NCBI RefSeq assembly: GCF_000150275.1
Contig: NW_002060944.1
Location: forward strand, 3,414,229 to 3,478,228
Length of the DNA: 64,000 nucleotides
Source: Trichoplax adhaerens
Lineage: Eukaryota > Placozoa > Uniplacotomia > Trichoplacea > Trichoplacidae
Reading direction: 5' to 3'
Shown here: positions 1 through 14,178 of the stretch, in pieces
Position numbering within the stretch: the first letter of the stretch is position 1
How the letters are laid out: each line of letters starts with the position of its first letter
Program-made: the position numbers and the translations under genes
The notes under the pieces: model-generated
Database searches by the model: none
Told to the model about the DNA's origin: nothing
What the model saw: only the letters and a program-made list of their open reading frames with translations

Positions 1-871
1 AAAATCGAGTAAATAAGCTATGCTGAACTTATTATTCGTATCTATACGCTATTAAGAGATATAGATGCGCAGATGAGAAATCTCGAAACGTATCCAACTA
101 AAATATATTATAGAATTGCTATGAAATCGAAAAATTGGGCAATTAACTTGCATACAGCTCATCATTTATATTCATGCACCCTTGTAAGTGGCTTATAGAT
201 AAATAGATGAAAAAATTGGATGTGGTATGCACGCTTTCCTTCCAAATAAGATCGGGAACACACTGAAGGCAACGAGGGCCATCAAAAAACTTTAAGAAGA
301 ATTTTAGTAAAAAGTTGCAATATACTGACATGGCTCTCTGCAGTCATCATGAATTATTTAAATGATTTTGGACTTGGAAATAAAAGGAGAAATATACTTA
401 TAATACAGTATCTAGCAGTTTGAATATGTAACTATCGATCTTCAAGTAAGAGTTTTCTTTCTTGGTTAAAGTATATAAGCTGTTGGTTGTCAGATATTTT
501 TCGGCGGGTGAATAAGATTGATGAAGCCTGATCAATAGGATGCAGCCAGTTACTCTTTTATAGATTGAATTATTACATTTGAAGCATTTCTTCGAATCTT
601 GGTGGATATCATGGTATTATAACGATGGATAAATTGGTCTAAGAAATTCAGGCTAAAAATTGTCCTCATACCAAGATTACACAGCAGCAGAAGCCTCCTT
701 TCTTTCTGTTCTCTATTCTTCAAAGGCAGTAAAAATGGCCGTTATTAACAATTTGAAAGTTTTATATGCAAAGTAACGTCTAAATATCGTCTTTATATAG
801 AAATAGCGTTTTGGGAAAAATATTCAATCGAATGGCTGTTTATATTGGTAAGAAATGAGGACTCTACAGGA
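1..871. other. No gene recognised
   Basis: Downstream flank of the ankyrin gene. I saw no conserved coding stretch on either strand; the short open frame near 143-331 has no family signature. Confidence 0.5.
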
Positions 872-2918
872 CTATTTCAAACCTTCTTCAGCATCAGAAT
901 CTTCGTCATCGGGATCTTGCCTGTTCTCAGGAACTCTCATAACTGTTCTTCTTACACGCCTTACTTGTGGACTAGGCATGGGGCTACTCTAATGATTTCA
1001 AATAATTAAAGCATAGGGTTACGACAATGAATGAGGGCGATATTGATCTTGGTAGTTTACTTGACCTCTATCCCGACTAAGTAGTTTATAGTTGATGATA
1101 TCGATTTTTACTACTTTCTGCTTTTTACAGCTTTTAGACATAGTAGAGCGAAAGTTCATTCTAACCAAGTCATTTATACTTGATGAGTATCTATTTTACA
1201 TTGTAGATCAAATTGAGCATATACTGTACTGCATAATACTTTTTACAGTTCTATAGACATGATAGAACGGTAAGCAGTCTATTCTAACTAAATCATTCAT
1301 ACGAGTTTTGATGAGCATCCATTTTTATATCGTCGATCAAATTGATTTAATACTACATGTTACTTACAAATATTAGATATGGTATAACGGTAATCTATCG
1401 TGATAGGTAAGATTTACGTCAAGAAACTTACACTCTGTCTTTCGGAGATTTCATCACCATCAATCTCATCTCGATTTATAATGGAATCATTGCTAGAACC
1501 ATCAGTACTGAAATCGCTACTGTATTGGTCGAATTCTTTCACAGGATACATCCTTTCTACAGTTTCTACATCAGGCACATTCGTTTTCCACTATGATAGT
1601 AAAATTGGACAGTATTAATCTATTTCTCTATCTTATACAGCAGCTAATTCAAGCAAAATACAGTACCAACTTGCAATCATTGCTAATTCTATCTCATAAA
1701 CTCTCTATCAATTCACTAAACTCACTTTATTTCCAAATAAATTGACATAACTACGCGCAAGATTAGTTAGCCACGTAGCCATTTCAGAATAGCCTAAACT
1801 TTCGGCATATTCTAATGGGGTCTTATTTTCCTGCAAGTAGTGATCAATCCATTATGCAATGACAATGAATCTTTCTGGAGAAGAAATGAAGAGATTTTTA
1901 TTCACATTTACCTTTCGACAGGCAATATCTAAATCTGCACCATGGTAGAATAAAATTTGGACCATGAGAATATTCCCTTCTTTAACAGCGTAATGCACTG
2001 ATGTCATGCCCCATTTCTAAAATAAGCGCATTAATAATTCATTAGTCAAGGAAGACTATCTTGCTGTTCTCCAATTTGATATTAAAATATTTTAAAATGA
2101 CACTTTATCAACCTATTTTAAGCTCTAATGTAACGTAATGATTCTGTTAATAGCAAAGTAATAAGTAGAGGAAAAATAGCGCAGAACGGAAAGAGGCTAT
2201 CAATCCCAATACAATATCCGTTCTACCAGTATATACTATTTTCGCACTTTTTAAACATGCTAGTTAGAGAAAATTGACAAAGCTATACTACAATTCACAA
2301 ATAAATATGCTATTATCATTTATATACTAAATTGACCACTTTAAGTAATCTTATCAACACATTATAGCTAATTATTTAACAAAAGTACGCGAACAGAACT
2401 GTCTATTTTTATTTGGAGCATTGATAAGTACTTTAATAGCTACCATATTTTTGCCAATCATGTATTAATGATCCATATGAAAATGAAATTTCAAGATAAA
2501 TGCAGTTGATAGATTGAAGATTACTGTCTTTTCATAATTTTATTAGCGTATTTAATGACGAATTCAATTGCAGTAGACTTACATTTGGTAAATTAGGATT
2601 AGCACCATAATATAATAAAACTTTTAGAGCATTCAGATCGTTACGAGCTGCCGCATAGTGCAATGCAGTACCATGTGGCTTCTCATTTCTATGCAAAGCA
2701 ACCTGAAATTCAAATGAACAATCATACGGATTCATTAAAATCATTATAGGAACTTTTGTAACAGCTGCCAAACTATTAAAAAAGGCGTAAGGTTAAATTG
2801 GTCTTTTAATCCATACGTATTTAGGTCCAAAAATATCAATTTCATGAGGATGGCTATTTAAAAACTTATCATCAATACTACGTGCTGCCTCATAAATTTC
2901 TCTTCTTGTTACTATGTT
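872..2918 (-). CDS. Ankyrin-repeat protein (5' end not found)
   Basis: Six minus-strand exons join with every intron in phase 0: 2817-2918, 2583-2702, 1912-2016, 1726-1830, 1432-1590 and 872-988 (TAG stop), giving 235 residues. Exons 2 and 3 each carry an ankyrin repeat: GTALHYAAARNDLNALKVLL followed by YYGANPN, and MTSVHYAVKEGNILMVQILF followed by YHGADLD. Exon 4 (TPLEYAESLGYSEMATWL) is the first half of a third repeat. The tail is acidic and serine-rich, then a basic RRVRRTVMRVP stretch, and ends DPDDEDSDAEEGLK. Exon 2917-2818 has no start codon and is preceded by an acceptor (TATTAG), so at least one 5' exon lies further right. Ankyrin repeats bind proteins; the partner cannot be read here. 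I do not recognise a specific orthologue. Exon structure is well supported by phase; function is not. Confidence 0.8.
1102..1400. repeat. Short degenerate tandem repeat in ankyrin-gene intron
   Basis: Two clear and one partial copy of a unit of about 115-130 bp lie inside the last intron (989-1431). Landmarks: ctttttacagcttttagaca near 1121, ctttttacagttctatagac near 1237, and a weaker tacaaatattagatatgg near 1364. Each is followed by a tagaacggtaa-like block, and the first two also by ctaaccaagtcatt or ctaactaaatcatt. This is local duplication with no coding signal. Confidence 0.6.
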
Positions 2919-3507
2919 CTAATACAGGTAGGGAAAAAATGAAAAAATAAAGTGAGCATTTCGAGATTCCTCTTTCATGAGTAATTACTAGTCAAGAGAA
3001 ACTTTCGTACTATAGTAAAATATATTCTGTTTATTAATAAAGACCGAACTATAATCTCAGTACAAATGATTACAGTAATATCTCCCTCTCTCTACTGACC
3101 TTTTTCTTAAAGAAAGAAAACATGGTTCAAGTCCTTCTCTATCTTCAAATTAACTACCTGTAAAATAAATAATACTTGCCATGACTTATCCTGTTATAAT
3201 AGACCTTTACGCTCATTAACTCTATTAATATTGAAGAATACAAACTTACCAAACTATTTTAGAATTGGATAAATATTGTCCGTATTTATATCAATTTACT
3301 TTCTTTCTATTAAGTCCTATAGCAACATCAAAAATCGTAAGCAGCAATTTAATACTACTGTATTTATATATTATGGTTTATTCCTGATGGCTCTAAATGA
3401 TAGTTAGCTAGTAAGATTTTGACACGTCCATTAATACTAGTGATATTAGTTGAATGTCATAACATTAATGTCAAAGTATATTTAGAGATGAAACTGCAGG
3501 AATAATC

Positions 3508-3577
3508 ATGTTGTCAGACAAAAAGATTCTTTATATTTTATTGCTGTTTTCCTTTACAATACGAAAGGAAATTCTTG
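3508..3577 (+). pseudogene. Orphan signal-peptide-like first exon
   Basis: An ATG opens 23 codons plus one base ending exactly at a GTAAGG donor (phase 1). The peptide has a basic start (MLSDKK) and a hydrophobic core (ILYILLLFSFTI), as expected of a secretory signal. The CUB gene 6.5 kb downstream also begins with a signal-peptide exon ending in phase 1, so this could be the relic or first exon of a related secreted-protein gene. I found no matching downstream exon. Could be chance. Confidence 0.25.
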
Positions 3578-4284
3578 GTAAGGAAATCCAGATTTACGTC
3601 AAATTTCCCAATTTAGAATTGACCGGCATTTAAAAAATTAATAATGGAAGAAAGAATGGAGAAGTACCGTCTTAAAATAAAAAGGTTTCTTTGGTACTGG
3701 TATACCTAACATAAGAAAATGGTAATATTGATTTTGTCTCACAAGGAACTGGGTTCTGGTAACTTGCTGTATTTCTTTACAAAGGCCAACCCATAGCTAC
3801 TTAAAAGTTAGAATGGATTCTTATGTACAAATGATAAATATGGAATCTGCTTTTGCTTTGCCTAAACTACTTTAATCCCCTTCCGTAGCACCATAAATTA
3901 GAAACTGCGGTACAGAATTATCGCTACCGAAAACACTGCCGTTCTATACTTTTTGTCGTAGAATAATAAGCATTTGAAAGCAATAGAATGATAAACGTTG
4001 TATAGAATTTTGAATTGGCCAAACCATTATATGTTAGGAAGTTATATCGTAGCCGAAAAACACCACCAAAATGTTTTATTCTGACACGAAATAGTAAACA
4101 TCCGAAAGGCTGTCAACAATCCTTAATTCACAAATTATTCTGAAAGGCCATTAATTGTTATTACATACGAAAGATCGATTGAGAAGAGCTAGAACTAGCC
4201 TGCATTATGTCTTGACATTATGTCATTAGTGAAATTGCTAAATATCCACAACATCCTAATATGCCACGCTGTCATTTAAATAAA

Positions 4285-4605
4285 ACTCTCAGACCGAAAT
4301 TTTTATTCTTGGAGATGCTTATGATAGACTAACAAAGTAAACAATATTTATGAAACTATTTTAAATTAGCAAATTATAGCTTAACTATAAAGAAGTTGAA
4401 GTTTAACCGGTATTTTTAATTGATATTAATAGAATCGTCAAATATCACAGTATACTAGGCCGCTTTCATAGTATAGTACATGAATAGCTGTACTATTATG
4501 GCCATAAGGAAAGGTCCAGTTAAGATTTCGATGAAATGAAAAATTTCAGATCGGAATTTTCAGTCTAGGAGAAGTTTGTGATAGACCAGCAAAGTAAACA
4601 GTAAA
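4285..4605. repeat. Duplicated block, spacing about 250 bp
   Basis: The segment from cagaccgaaatttttattct (near 4291) to gatagactaacaaagtaaac is repeated near 4547 as cagatcggaattttcagtct to gatagaccagcaaagtaaac. The copies are diverged and no protein is evident. Confidence 0.6.
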
Positions 4606-7600
4606 ATAATACTAGTTTGACTTGCAAGTCGACGTCAGATGTTTACAATATCGAGAGTACAATCAGTTTAAAGCAATAATTAATATTTCGAATGGTAATA
4701 AAGGACGGAAGTTGACAGTTAAAAACTCCTTTCTAATAGCATAGTCGTCCAATTTCTGCACTTATTTATATTGCATTTCTGCACTTATTTATATTGCTTC
4801 AACATATGACTTGCACTTAAAGAATGGATAAACTAATTGATTCTACCACTGTAACGCAGGAAAGAATCTGGAGTATAGTCCTACTTATTGTATGAATTCA
4901 TTTCTTTAAGTAACTTTGATCAGTACTTTCAACATGATGATCATTTTCTCCGTGAGAAAAATATTATGCTTCCGATTTCGGAACGAATTCGTATCTTAAC
5001 AGGTAGTTGCAAATGGATACGTTAATTCTGTCGTCAATGCCTGACGTCTTCTCCCAAGACAAATATAGTTAAAGACTAATTGTAATAACATAGTTAGTCA
5101 TACTTTAATTATCAACTTTAGATTCTCGGTGTTTCTTCGGATAGATATGTTTAGATAGGCCAATGTGCACATACATAACACTTAGTTGTTAACGTAAACC
5201 CCGCTATGATAGGTCCGACACTTTCTAACCAAGATAAACATCGCTAGCAAGTGATCGTAATAATGGGACTAGTCTAGAACACTTTGTATATATAAAATTC
5301 AGCTTTTTCCCCGTTAAACAAACTATAGAATTAAACAAGATCACGCCAAACAGAATCCTGTAACGTGATATTTACACAATAACTAGATCCTGGTTATGTT
5401 CATAGAAATCAAAGCCAGTTAACATTGATAGAGGTATATCAGTGTATTTCTACGAGGACTATGAACGTAAAATTAACCTAAGGTGAGATATTTAAACTCT
5501 AATTCCAAATGTTAAAGCAGTAAAGGTGTCCACCAAACTATGGCAACTATAGTCATTCTAATAAATTTTTAAAGCTTTACTCATCTAAGATAATTAATAT
5601 ATCGGAAGTGGACCGTCTCTATGAGGCCGGACTTTTTTACCAGTAGAGTTAATCAATGCGATCAGTTACCGTATCCTAAATGCTACCGGCATTAAATTAG
5701 AAATAAAAACTGCGGCGTCCCAACTATTAAATTATACATTATGGCTACATCGAATAAAAGAAACAGAATCTCGATTTCACTTCATAAAACCTGTTAAATT
5801 TTAAATCCAATGCTTAATAAAAACAATTATATCCTAGTTACCAGCGGTTTTTCAAACGTCCAACTTGTAACTACTTGTTGATCTTCAGGATTAATTCCAT
5901 AGGAAATCCAAATTACCTTCCAATTTTAGATAATAATGTCAAACTAGATTTTTTCTGTCAAGCTATAGTAATCTCATTTCCTTTAAGGATAAAGAAATGT
6001 AATTTTATTTCCCTTGGTGATTTAGTTTGCTTCGCTTAATCTCGGGCCTTTATTCAATATCAGTGCCCCTATAACCAAGTGCATCATCTGATCATATCCT
6101 ATATTCTATACTCGTATATCTACGCAAATAAAACATTGGATAATTAATGCATACCAGTCACACTAAATGGAATTCTTCGTTGGGATTCTTTTAATTAACA
6201 AATTAAACAAAACGCTTTTCATTAACGGTAACTTGACTATATTAATTCCATATTTATATCGCCAATCACCGTGCGGCCGATGACAATCGAAATTTAAATG
6301 ATAAATAAACCTAGCCAACTCGTCCAAATGACAATAAAAACTCAAATAATATTCTATTATCAAACTTTGTCGATTTTGTAGACGTCATCTTGGGTTTCCT
6401 GATTCATCATTATAATGATTTCATTATAATCTAATGCGTATATTTTATATAGAAACGTGACGATGATTTAAGAACTATCTTGTTAACTTACTGTTTCAGT
6501 ATTATTACCTGCTGTCTCTCTCTGTATTGTCTAGTTATGATGCATTATACTCAATCCTATGGTATGTAATTATTCTGATAACAGCAACTTTATAGCTAGC
6601 AACCTATTGCTTTCACTATTTTAAGTTGCATGTAAGCAACATTATACCTTCTGCATATGTCTATAGATTTGGTGTGTAAGTTTGACGTATAGATGCAGAT
6701 GTCATATGGAGTTAATTAGCTAAATCTAGATATAAAGTGCTTTGTATTCTTTAAAGAAGTAAAAAACAATTTGTAAGTAAAGCATAAGCAGAATATCGCG
6801 GACTTAATATTTTATTGACCTGCAAACTATAGTCTAATATTAAAATTGGCTCCTATTGTATTTTACCCTACGTCAAAGGTGTCAAGTAATTTACTCTTGC
6901 ATATCTAGAAATCTATATTCAGATAATTTAGACGTGAAATTTCTTTTAATTTATTTATTAATTCGTCTATTATGTTTCTGTTCATTTGAACGGATTATTT
7001 ACTAGTACTGTATTGCCAATAAACACATGCGACATACCATGTCTCGTATAATAATTTTATTCTACTTCTATCCAGTATGGATGCTATCGTCATCATATGC
7101 GTATATCGGCAAAAAATCATTAATTTCGTAATACCTTCTGATTTGCTATAAAAACAACTCTAAGCGCACCTTAATACTGTCATGTTAAGTAATCTTGTAG
7201 CATCTTTTTCTATCACACAGATTCAGTACATTAGGAGAATTGCTCGTAAAAAATAATCAATAGCAACTCGAGGTACAGCTCTATAGCTCTTTAGTATCTC
7301 CATGCAGACGGTATGAGGCAATTTATTTCTATTTATAAAAGCAATTCGATATAGCAGACCTAGATGTAAATTTAATGCCGTAAGTCGCGTGATAATATTT
7401 CGTCCTTTGATCTAGTCTATTCTTTATGGCAGATAATGGTATCGCTTTCTACATGTCAGTTATACCTTGTTAAAATCCCAATATTTCAGGCTACGAATAT
7501 ACATCCATGGATACCAGTGGATGTGCATACAATAAGTGCATAAGGTAATTTACTCATACCTATTGCGATAACTCGAGAAACAGCTTAAAGCATACCGGCA

Positions 7601-10130
7601 CCTTCTATGTTATGAAATGACATGTATTAAAAAATCTCTCCTAGGATAATAATGATTTTTGAGCTTATACGTATGCGTTGAAACTACAGGGACGGAAGTA
7701 CCATAATTTTTTTTACACACTATGCTATCGAAATATGAAGGAGAAAATTTTTACGATCTGATGCTACTTAGTACACATTATATTTACATTTTGGACTTAG
7801 TAAAGGCCAGTAAACTAGCAGAGTTAATTAACGGTCTATATAAATTAATTATCTACAGTGTTCCAGCTGAGCATTTACCTACCTAGAGTTATACTGTACC
7901 ACTTTAAAACTAGCTTGCTCGTATTAATGAATAGCCCAGCCCGTCTTGTGACTTATTGCTAAGAATACATTTGCATTGCCTTGATGTGCTATTAAATTTC
8001 GTCTATTAGTACCAGTATCTATCCATTACGGAGAATGCAATCACTTTCATGATATCTAATACAAAAAGTAACCAATATGTTCCAATCATGTGATAATATT
8101 ATAGTAGTTATTGTTAAGTATAATAAGAAACAATAATCTTGACAATTGGGGAGCTAGCCAATGTCTCCATAAATTATAAATAGTAAATCATCAAAGTTTC
8201 CTTCAAGAAATTGGTTTCCTCAAAATTAAAGTAGGATAGAACACGTAATTTTTCCTAGCTTATATCCGATACGGGATTTGAAGCTGAAGTTCTACTGTAG
8301 TTAGATGACAATTTATAATTGAATTAAGAATTATAATCAGCAATTATTGCCTCTATTTTTCTATTGAAATTTATGCATACTTTATTAACATTATAACAAC
8401 GGATAGGCTGTAAGACTATTGTTTCAATTTTATCCGTTATTAACCCTATATGACCTATACTGGTACTGAGCTATACAATTTGTAATTTTGCTGCTACTCC
8501 TAAACGATTTAATATTAGATCGCGTATCCTACCTACCATCATATGATGGCACTATGATCAATATTGCTAATTATGATATAATTTGCATTTAATATACGGC
8601 ATGCATACATAAAATCGTAGGTGTAATAAACACTAAATCTCGCTTAGCATAGGAAATATCTGTTAATCTATGCTTGAAATAGATAGAAATAATAAAATCT
8701 ATTTCTCAAGATATATCGAAGTAGCAAGAGGAACGCTTTAGGAACGATTGGTATGTAAATTTCCATTACTTTCTGTGCTACATACGATATTCCATGAAAT
8801 TTATCTCAATAAATACTTTCGGTAATCGATGCGGCCATTGTATGCTATTTTTATCTTTATACATTATCTAAGCTCTTGGCAATTTTAATAAATGTTACAT
8901 GAGGCATTATCGACATAGAGAAGATTTCATTTCTTATGATGAAACCAAGATTTAGTTATTTTAGGACTCTGAAAAACTACTACTAGATGCTCAGTAGCAA
9001 TCGAAAGATATTGTTTTAGTTATCAATAGAGCAATTTTTACTTCTTCCTTAGAGGGGACCATAACATGCAAGTTTACACCAAGGCTAATAAAATAGTCTC
9101 TGATCGCACTGCTTTATTTTTATTTTTATGTTATTTAGTGTACTACTTCCTGAAACAGATTTAGACATTTACAGTTTAATTTATCAAGCAAGGTTAATCG
9201 TGTAAAGAAATGTACTTGCATATTTAATGACTACACTTACGTTTATATTATATTAGCTACTTTATTTTATACTATGCATGAGCTTTGAGCAATACTAAGT
9301 AAGGTTAGAAATTGTATTTCCCCACTAGTAATATGGAGAACACTTTAACTATCGTAATAATACGGCATATTCAGTCATTTTTAAATACTGAAACGTTATT
9401 GACGGATGTCTAGCAGTAACTTAAATGCTGCTCCACTCACTTAATTTAATTACATTCCAAGCCTTCTATGCCAGAGATTATAACTCGAAAAATTTTCCAA
9501 TGATTATTAAGGGTAACTTTTAGTCACTTCTTTAGTTGCTATTGCTCCATTATTAATCATGCCGTATTCTTAAAATAGATTTTGACTCCTACATTTTAAA
9601 CTTTCAAGCAGAATTGATCACGCAACACTTGCAAACTTAAGGCTATTATTATGTTTAGCTCAATACTCTAATTATATAGATATAGGTATTCTAAATCAAA
9701 CCACGCAGAAAATACGTCAGCACATTAAAATATCGTCTTCAAATGTAGCAAGCAAATTAGATATTATCATAGATAGATTGCAGCTCGATTTTTCCTTGTA
9801 TAGCTGTGATATCTTAGCATTGAGATGGCTGAACCTACTATCAAAGTAATAAATTTGTCAATAAATATCTTTATAGGACGGGCTGCTATCAAGCCATATA
9901 TTACAATATATCTACAATATAAAATAACACTTTCTACCATTCTAATAATAGAATATATAACTTTCTCTTAAGAATCGATTATATTAGTTTTAAAGCTGCA
10001 AAGCTGTGATATTGCTATTTATTGAATATCTTATTTAGTATTGTCAGTAGATTTATTGTTGGTTTTGTTTTATGCAGGAAATCAATTATATTTGTAAAAA
10101 GGTTTAGAAAAATTTTGAATTGGCGCAACG

Positions 10131-13100
10131 ATGGAAAAATTGGTCTTTATCATGCCAGTTTTGGCTTACTTAGTGCTCGCTAGTGATATCATGGATGAAG
10201 GAAGTAGTCTTGGTATGAATCACTCTCGTAATAAAACTTTCTAATCGTAAATTATTACAGTGTACTTGCAAATACTGCAATAGAACTACAATCATTTTAT
10301 CCTATAATAAGTGATCGATGTTATGTACATAAAATCAAGCTCTAATACTGTATCATCAAAGCAATTCTGCATTATAGTCGTTATGATTGGCATACATTTA
10401 CACACATAGCTATAAGAATAATCTTATACGGTAGAGAATCTATCACTCAATCTCAAATTCATATATCTACAGTATTGCATCGTTGTACCTGAACTTGGCT
10501 CTTATGGGCTTAACTGATAATTTTAAAATATAAGCGTCTATTAATTGTAATTAGATGAGTATGTCCTTATTTAACTACTATATATTATATTCAACCTAAT
10601 TCTAAGACTGAATTATAATCAATTTTCTTACAATATTAGAATTTGAGTTGGAAGATTTCGATATCGAAAAACGCTGCGATTACGCTATCAAGCAGAATTA
10701 TGGCAAAATTAAAAGTCCTAATTATCCGTTCTTTAATCCCAGTAATAGTTCTTGCAAATATGTCATAACGACGAGGGAAGGAAAAGTCGTTGCATGGCGC
10801 TGGAGCGATTTCGATTTACCACCAAAGGTTTTCGGCCATTGTCGAGAATCAGTAACAGCTTATGACGGTCAAGTTCTTGGCATTAATCAATATTTATTCA
10901 CACCTATCTGTGGAAGATATTCCCTCAATTCGTTCGATTTTACCTCCAGTGGTAATCAACTGAGCATTGTGTTACATGCAAAAACGAATCAGCCAGATAT
11001 TGAGGTTTACCGGGGATTTTCTGCATATTTTTATTCAAGTAGGTGTCCTATTCAATGTCAGTAATGATTGATACAGTATGTAAAGTCGATATAAAATTTT
11101 TAGAACATATAGAAGACATGCAATCTTCATTCTGATGATCATAACACCGCCATTTGTACAGATTGGCAGGCAATCAATCAGTTAACCTCCTTTTTGTATT
11201 GTCGTTATTTCTGCTTATTTCTAAAATTTACGGTACCTTAATTACATCAATCTCTTTGGCCAATTTAAGAGAAATACAGTACTATACAAATTTGAGCTTA
11301 CGATTTGCTATACAGCACAGCTGTAAACTAATATGTAAACAATACATAAGCCAAGCTAGAATACTTTGAAAAACTTTTCTAGAATGTCGGATAGTTTTCT
11401 TACCTGATATTCAACGGCAATTAATCAATTTTATGCAGTTAATAGGACACTAATTATTCAATTTTTTCAGAACCTTACCGATGTAATAATATGGTTTATA
11501 GGACTGCTTCGGGTGCTATCGTTAGTCCTCATTTCCCATTAGCATATCCACCCAATCAGGACTGTATTTACAAGATCCAAGTTGCACCTGGCATGATATT
11601 TTCCCTCAACTTTGCTGAATTTGCTTTGGGAAGACCTGCGAAACGTAATAATGTAAGTTCGGTGGAAAACTGCGACGATTATGTTGAGGTCTATGAAGGA
11701 TTAATGGATCCAAGGCATCGTTACTTTAGACACTGTGGACTTTATAAACCACCACAGATTTTATCCGGTGGCAATATCGCTTATATCAAGTTTCACTCTA
11801 GCAAGTCGGCGTTATCCTTATATACTGGCTTTAGAGCATTTTATTCTGCAGGTATGCTATACACCATTTTTATTGGATATTGCTTTATGATTATAGATCC
11901 ATTAACAAAATAAAACAGAGAGATTATAATTTGCTTTCCATTTAATGCTATATCTACACTCCAAAATATGAATTGTAAAAATCATTTCATAGTGAATTCT
12001 CTATGCGCGTATTAGTCTAACTACAAATATTTTGAGATTTCATCGTTGAGTAGACTTTTCCGGTATGTAAAACAAAAATGCAAACAAGCTACCGTTAAAT
12101 ATTTAAAACTTATTTTGAAATATGTTTTGGGTGTTTTCATTTTTAGCATATCCTGATAAATGTGGATTACACTACGGGACTGCATCGGGAGCAATGTCTA
12201 TCCCTGTAATACCGCAAACCGATAACGTGGATATAGAATGTCAGTTCGTTGTTAAAAGTCGAGAAGTTGCCTATTATAAAATTCGCTGGCTAAGCTTTGG
12301 TATTGATATATTCAAGCATGGATGCGACAAAAATAATTACATCGAAATTTATGACGGATTTTACAACAGAAAAGATAAATTACTAACCAAGAAATGTGAC
12401 AGAAAGTTAGAGGAAATAAATACACAATACAATGAAATGTTGATACGATTCAAGATAGAAAAGTTTAATCCTACTAGAAACTTTAAATTTCTCTATATTG
12501 GAGGTAAGTAGAAGTCTGATTAAACTTTCCTATACTTTATTCTTGGTTACAAGTGGAATGATGTAATTCTTCACAAACTCATATAACGATAACTTGCATA
12601 CGACTGATTGACTGCAGTGTTCGACTCTAGGAAGATCAAGTTAAAAATTTTTACTTGCAGTTTAGATAAATAAAATTTCTGATTCTACATTTAGCCAAAT
12701 ACTTTAACTATCTTTAGAAGTCTATAGATATCGGTGTGTGTGATCGATTTTAATGGGATTTAAATGAGTAATTATCATTGTTTCTAGGGTGAAATCTAAT
12801 GCCGATTTTATTTGTTTCATTACAGTGACCGATAATACTGTTAAAGTAATTACGGATAAAAATCAAACTTGTACGACCAAGACGACAATTGTATATCGAT
12901 ACTCTGGACCAGAAATTATCAGTAGGGAAGTAACATGCAAGCCTTGTAAGTAAATCGAAAAATAGGATTATTACACAGAGGTACTTAAGTGTTATTAGCG
13001 TTGTACGTCGAAAAATACGAGTATTCAAGTATTCAAGACGGCTGGCTTCTCGTGTTTACTTTTTAAATTAATGTTCTTTTTTGTGCTTTAAAGTTACAAT

Positions 13101-13260
13101 TGCTGGATTACCAGTTTGGGCATCGATTCTTATTGTTATTGGTTCGAGTATAGCAGGAATAGCACTCTTAGTTGGTGGTTATTGCGTGATTCGTAGGAGA
13201 TCGAGATCGAATGAAAGCTACGGAAGGCTTTCAAGAAGCAGTAGCGATGGGTCCATTTAA
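10131..13260 (+). CDS. Secreted-type single-pass membrane protein with three CUB domains
   Basis: Six exons: 10131-10212, 10640-11038, 11471-11851, 12147-12503, 12826-12945 and 13094-13260 (TAA), 501 residues. Exon 1 encodes a signal peptide (hydrophobic core VFIMPVLAYLVLA). Exons 2, 3 and 4 each encode one CUB domain with the four expected cysteines (exon 2: RCDY, SSCKY, GHCRES, PICGRY; exon 3: YRCNN, QDCIY, ENCDDY, RHCGL; exon 4: DKCGL, IECQF, HGCDK, KKCDRK). Exon 5 is a short two-cysteine stalk. Exon 6 holds the membrane helix (ILIVIGSSIAGIALLVGGYC), an RRRSRS stop-transfer sequence and a serine-rich tail ending SSSDGSI. CUB domains mediate extracellular binding; the ligand is unknown. All five introns are phase 1. 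I know no orthologue with exactly this layout. Confidence 0.9.
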
Positions 13261-14178
13261 CCGATTATGTTGTGCATCTTTCCTTAGTTAATACCGCTAC
13301 AAAGATAGTTAAAGTGATAGCCTATATAAGTATTACTAAGTACATGCTATTATTAGGCCATTGCTTTATTAAACTTAAGGGTAAAGCTAAAAGTAAGAAG
13401 CCTCTGCCACAGGATAAATAATGATTTCTTTAATGTATTTGCACTTGCTTGCACTTACCGTACTGTTGTATTGTAAATTTAATGTGCTGTATGTGCAGTA
13501 GCAGAGAGATTTTAAATTGTATAATCTTAATGTGAACAAGCTATTTGATATTTGTCATCTCACTTAGAGGGCGACTTAGATTCTATAACGCGAGCACTAC
13601 AAAAATATGGATTTCTACGGTTATCTCAGATAGTAGATACTTGTATATCACTATATTTTCATCATTAACGTTGATTTACACAGTAACTATCCTGTTTTGC
13701 CAGCAATCATTTGATTGTATTCAAAATAACTGCATAAGAAATTGTTCTTGAGTATTCCCGTAGGTCAGCTCGTAAAAATTAAAAATTGATTTACTAGCTT
13801 CATAGCTAATCCAAACTTCTGCCATATTGTAATGGATTATGTATTGCATTTAGCTCCGCTATATTATGTAATATTAATAAAATAATTTCAAAATATATAA
13901 ATTTCGTACCCATATACAAGAGAGTAAGTTTGATGGATAACTATTTCTGGAGCGCTTGCACGTAATCAACCTTAAGCAAGCAAAGTTTAGATAAATTGAC
14001 ACAAATCATGTCCTATCATTTATTTAGAAATATACTATGCCTTAGGCTCACCATGAAATTAAAATCTAAGGCCAAGAATTGAATTGTATGAGAATATACA
14101 GAGCTTAAAAATTTAATTACGTTAAAATTGCTATTACTTTAAAGTGACACTGCCAGCAGAGAGAATTCACAATCATAT
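13261..14178. other. Convergent intergenic region
   Basis: 3' flanks of the CUB gene (plus) and QTRT2 (minus). AT-rich, with no coding signal; an AATAAA occurs at about 13876, too far from either stop to assign confidently. Confidence 0.5.

Larger units (their letters stand above)
2919..10130. other. 7.2 kb gene-poor AT-rich region
   Basis: No gene could be assembled. It presumably contains the missing 5' exon(s) of the ankyrin gene on the minus strand. One isolated plus-strand segment (3508-3577) looks like a signal-peptide first exon with a good donor but no partner exon. Degenerate repeats occur, for example related blocks near 4285-4340 and 4540-4600, and weaker similarity between about 9165-9225 and 9590-9640. 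Everything else is low-complexity A/T-rich sequence. Confidence 0.5.

Noticed and set aside
6163-6363. 66-codon minus frame considered as the missing first exon of the ankyrin gene
   Set aside because: It has no donor matching phase 0, no ankyrin-like text and is 3.2 kb away.
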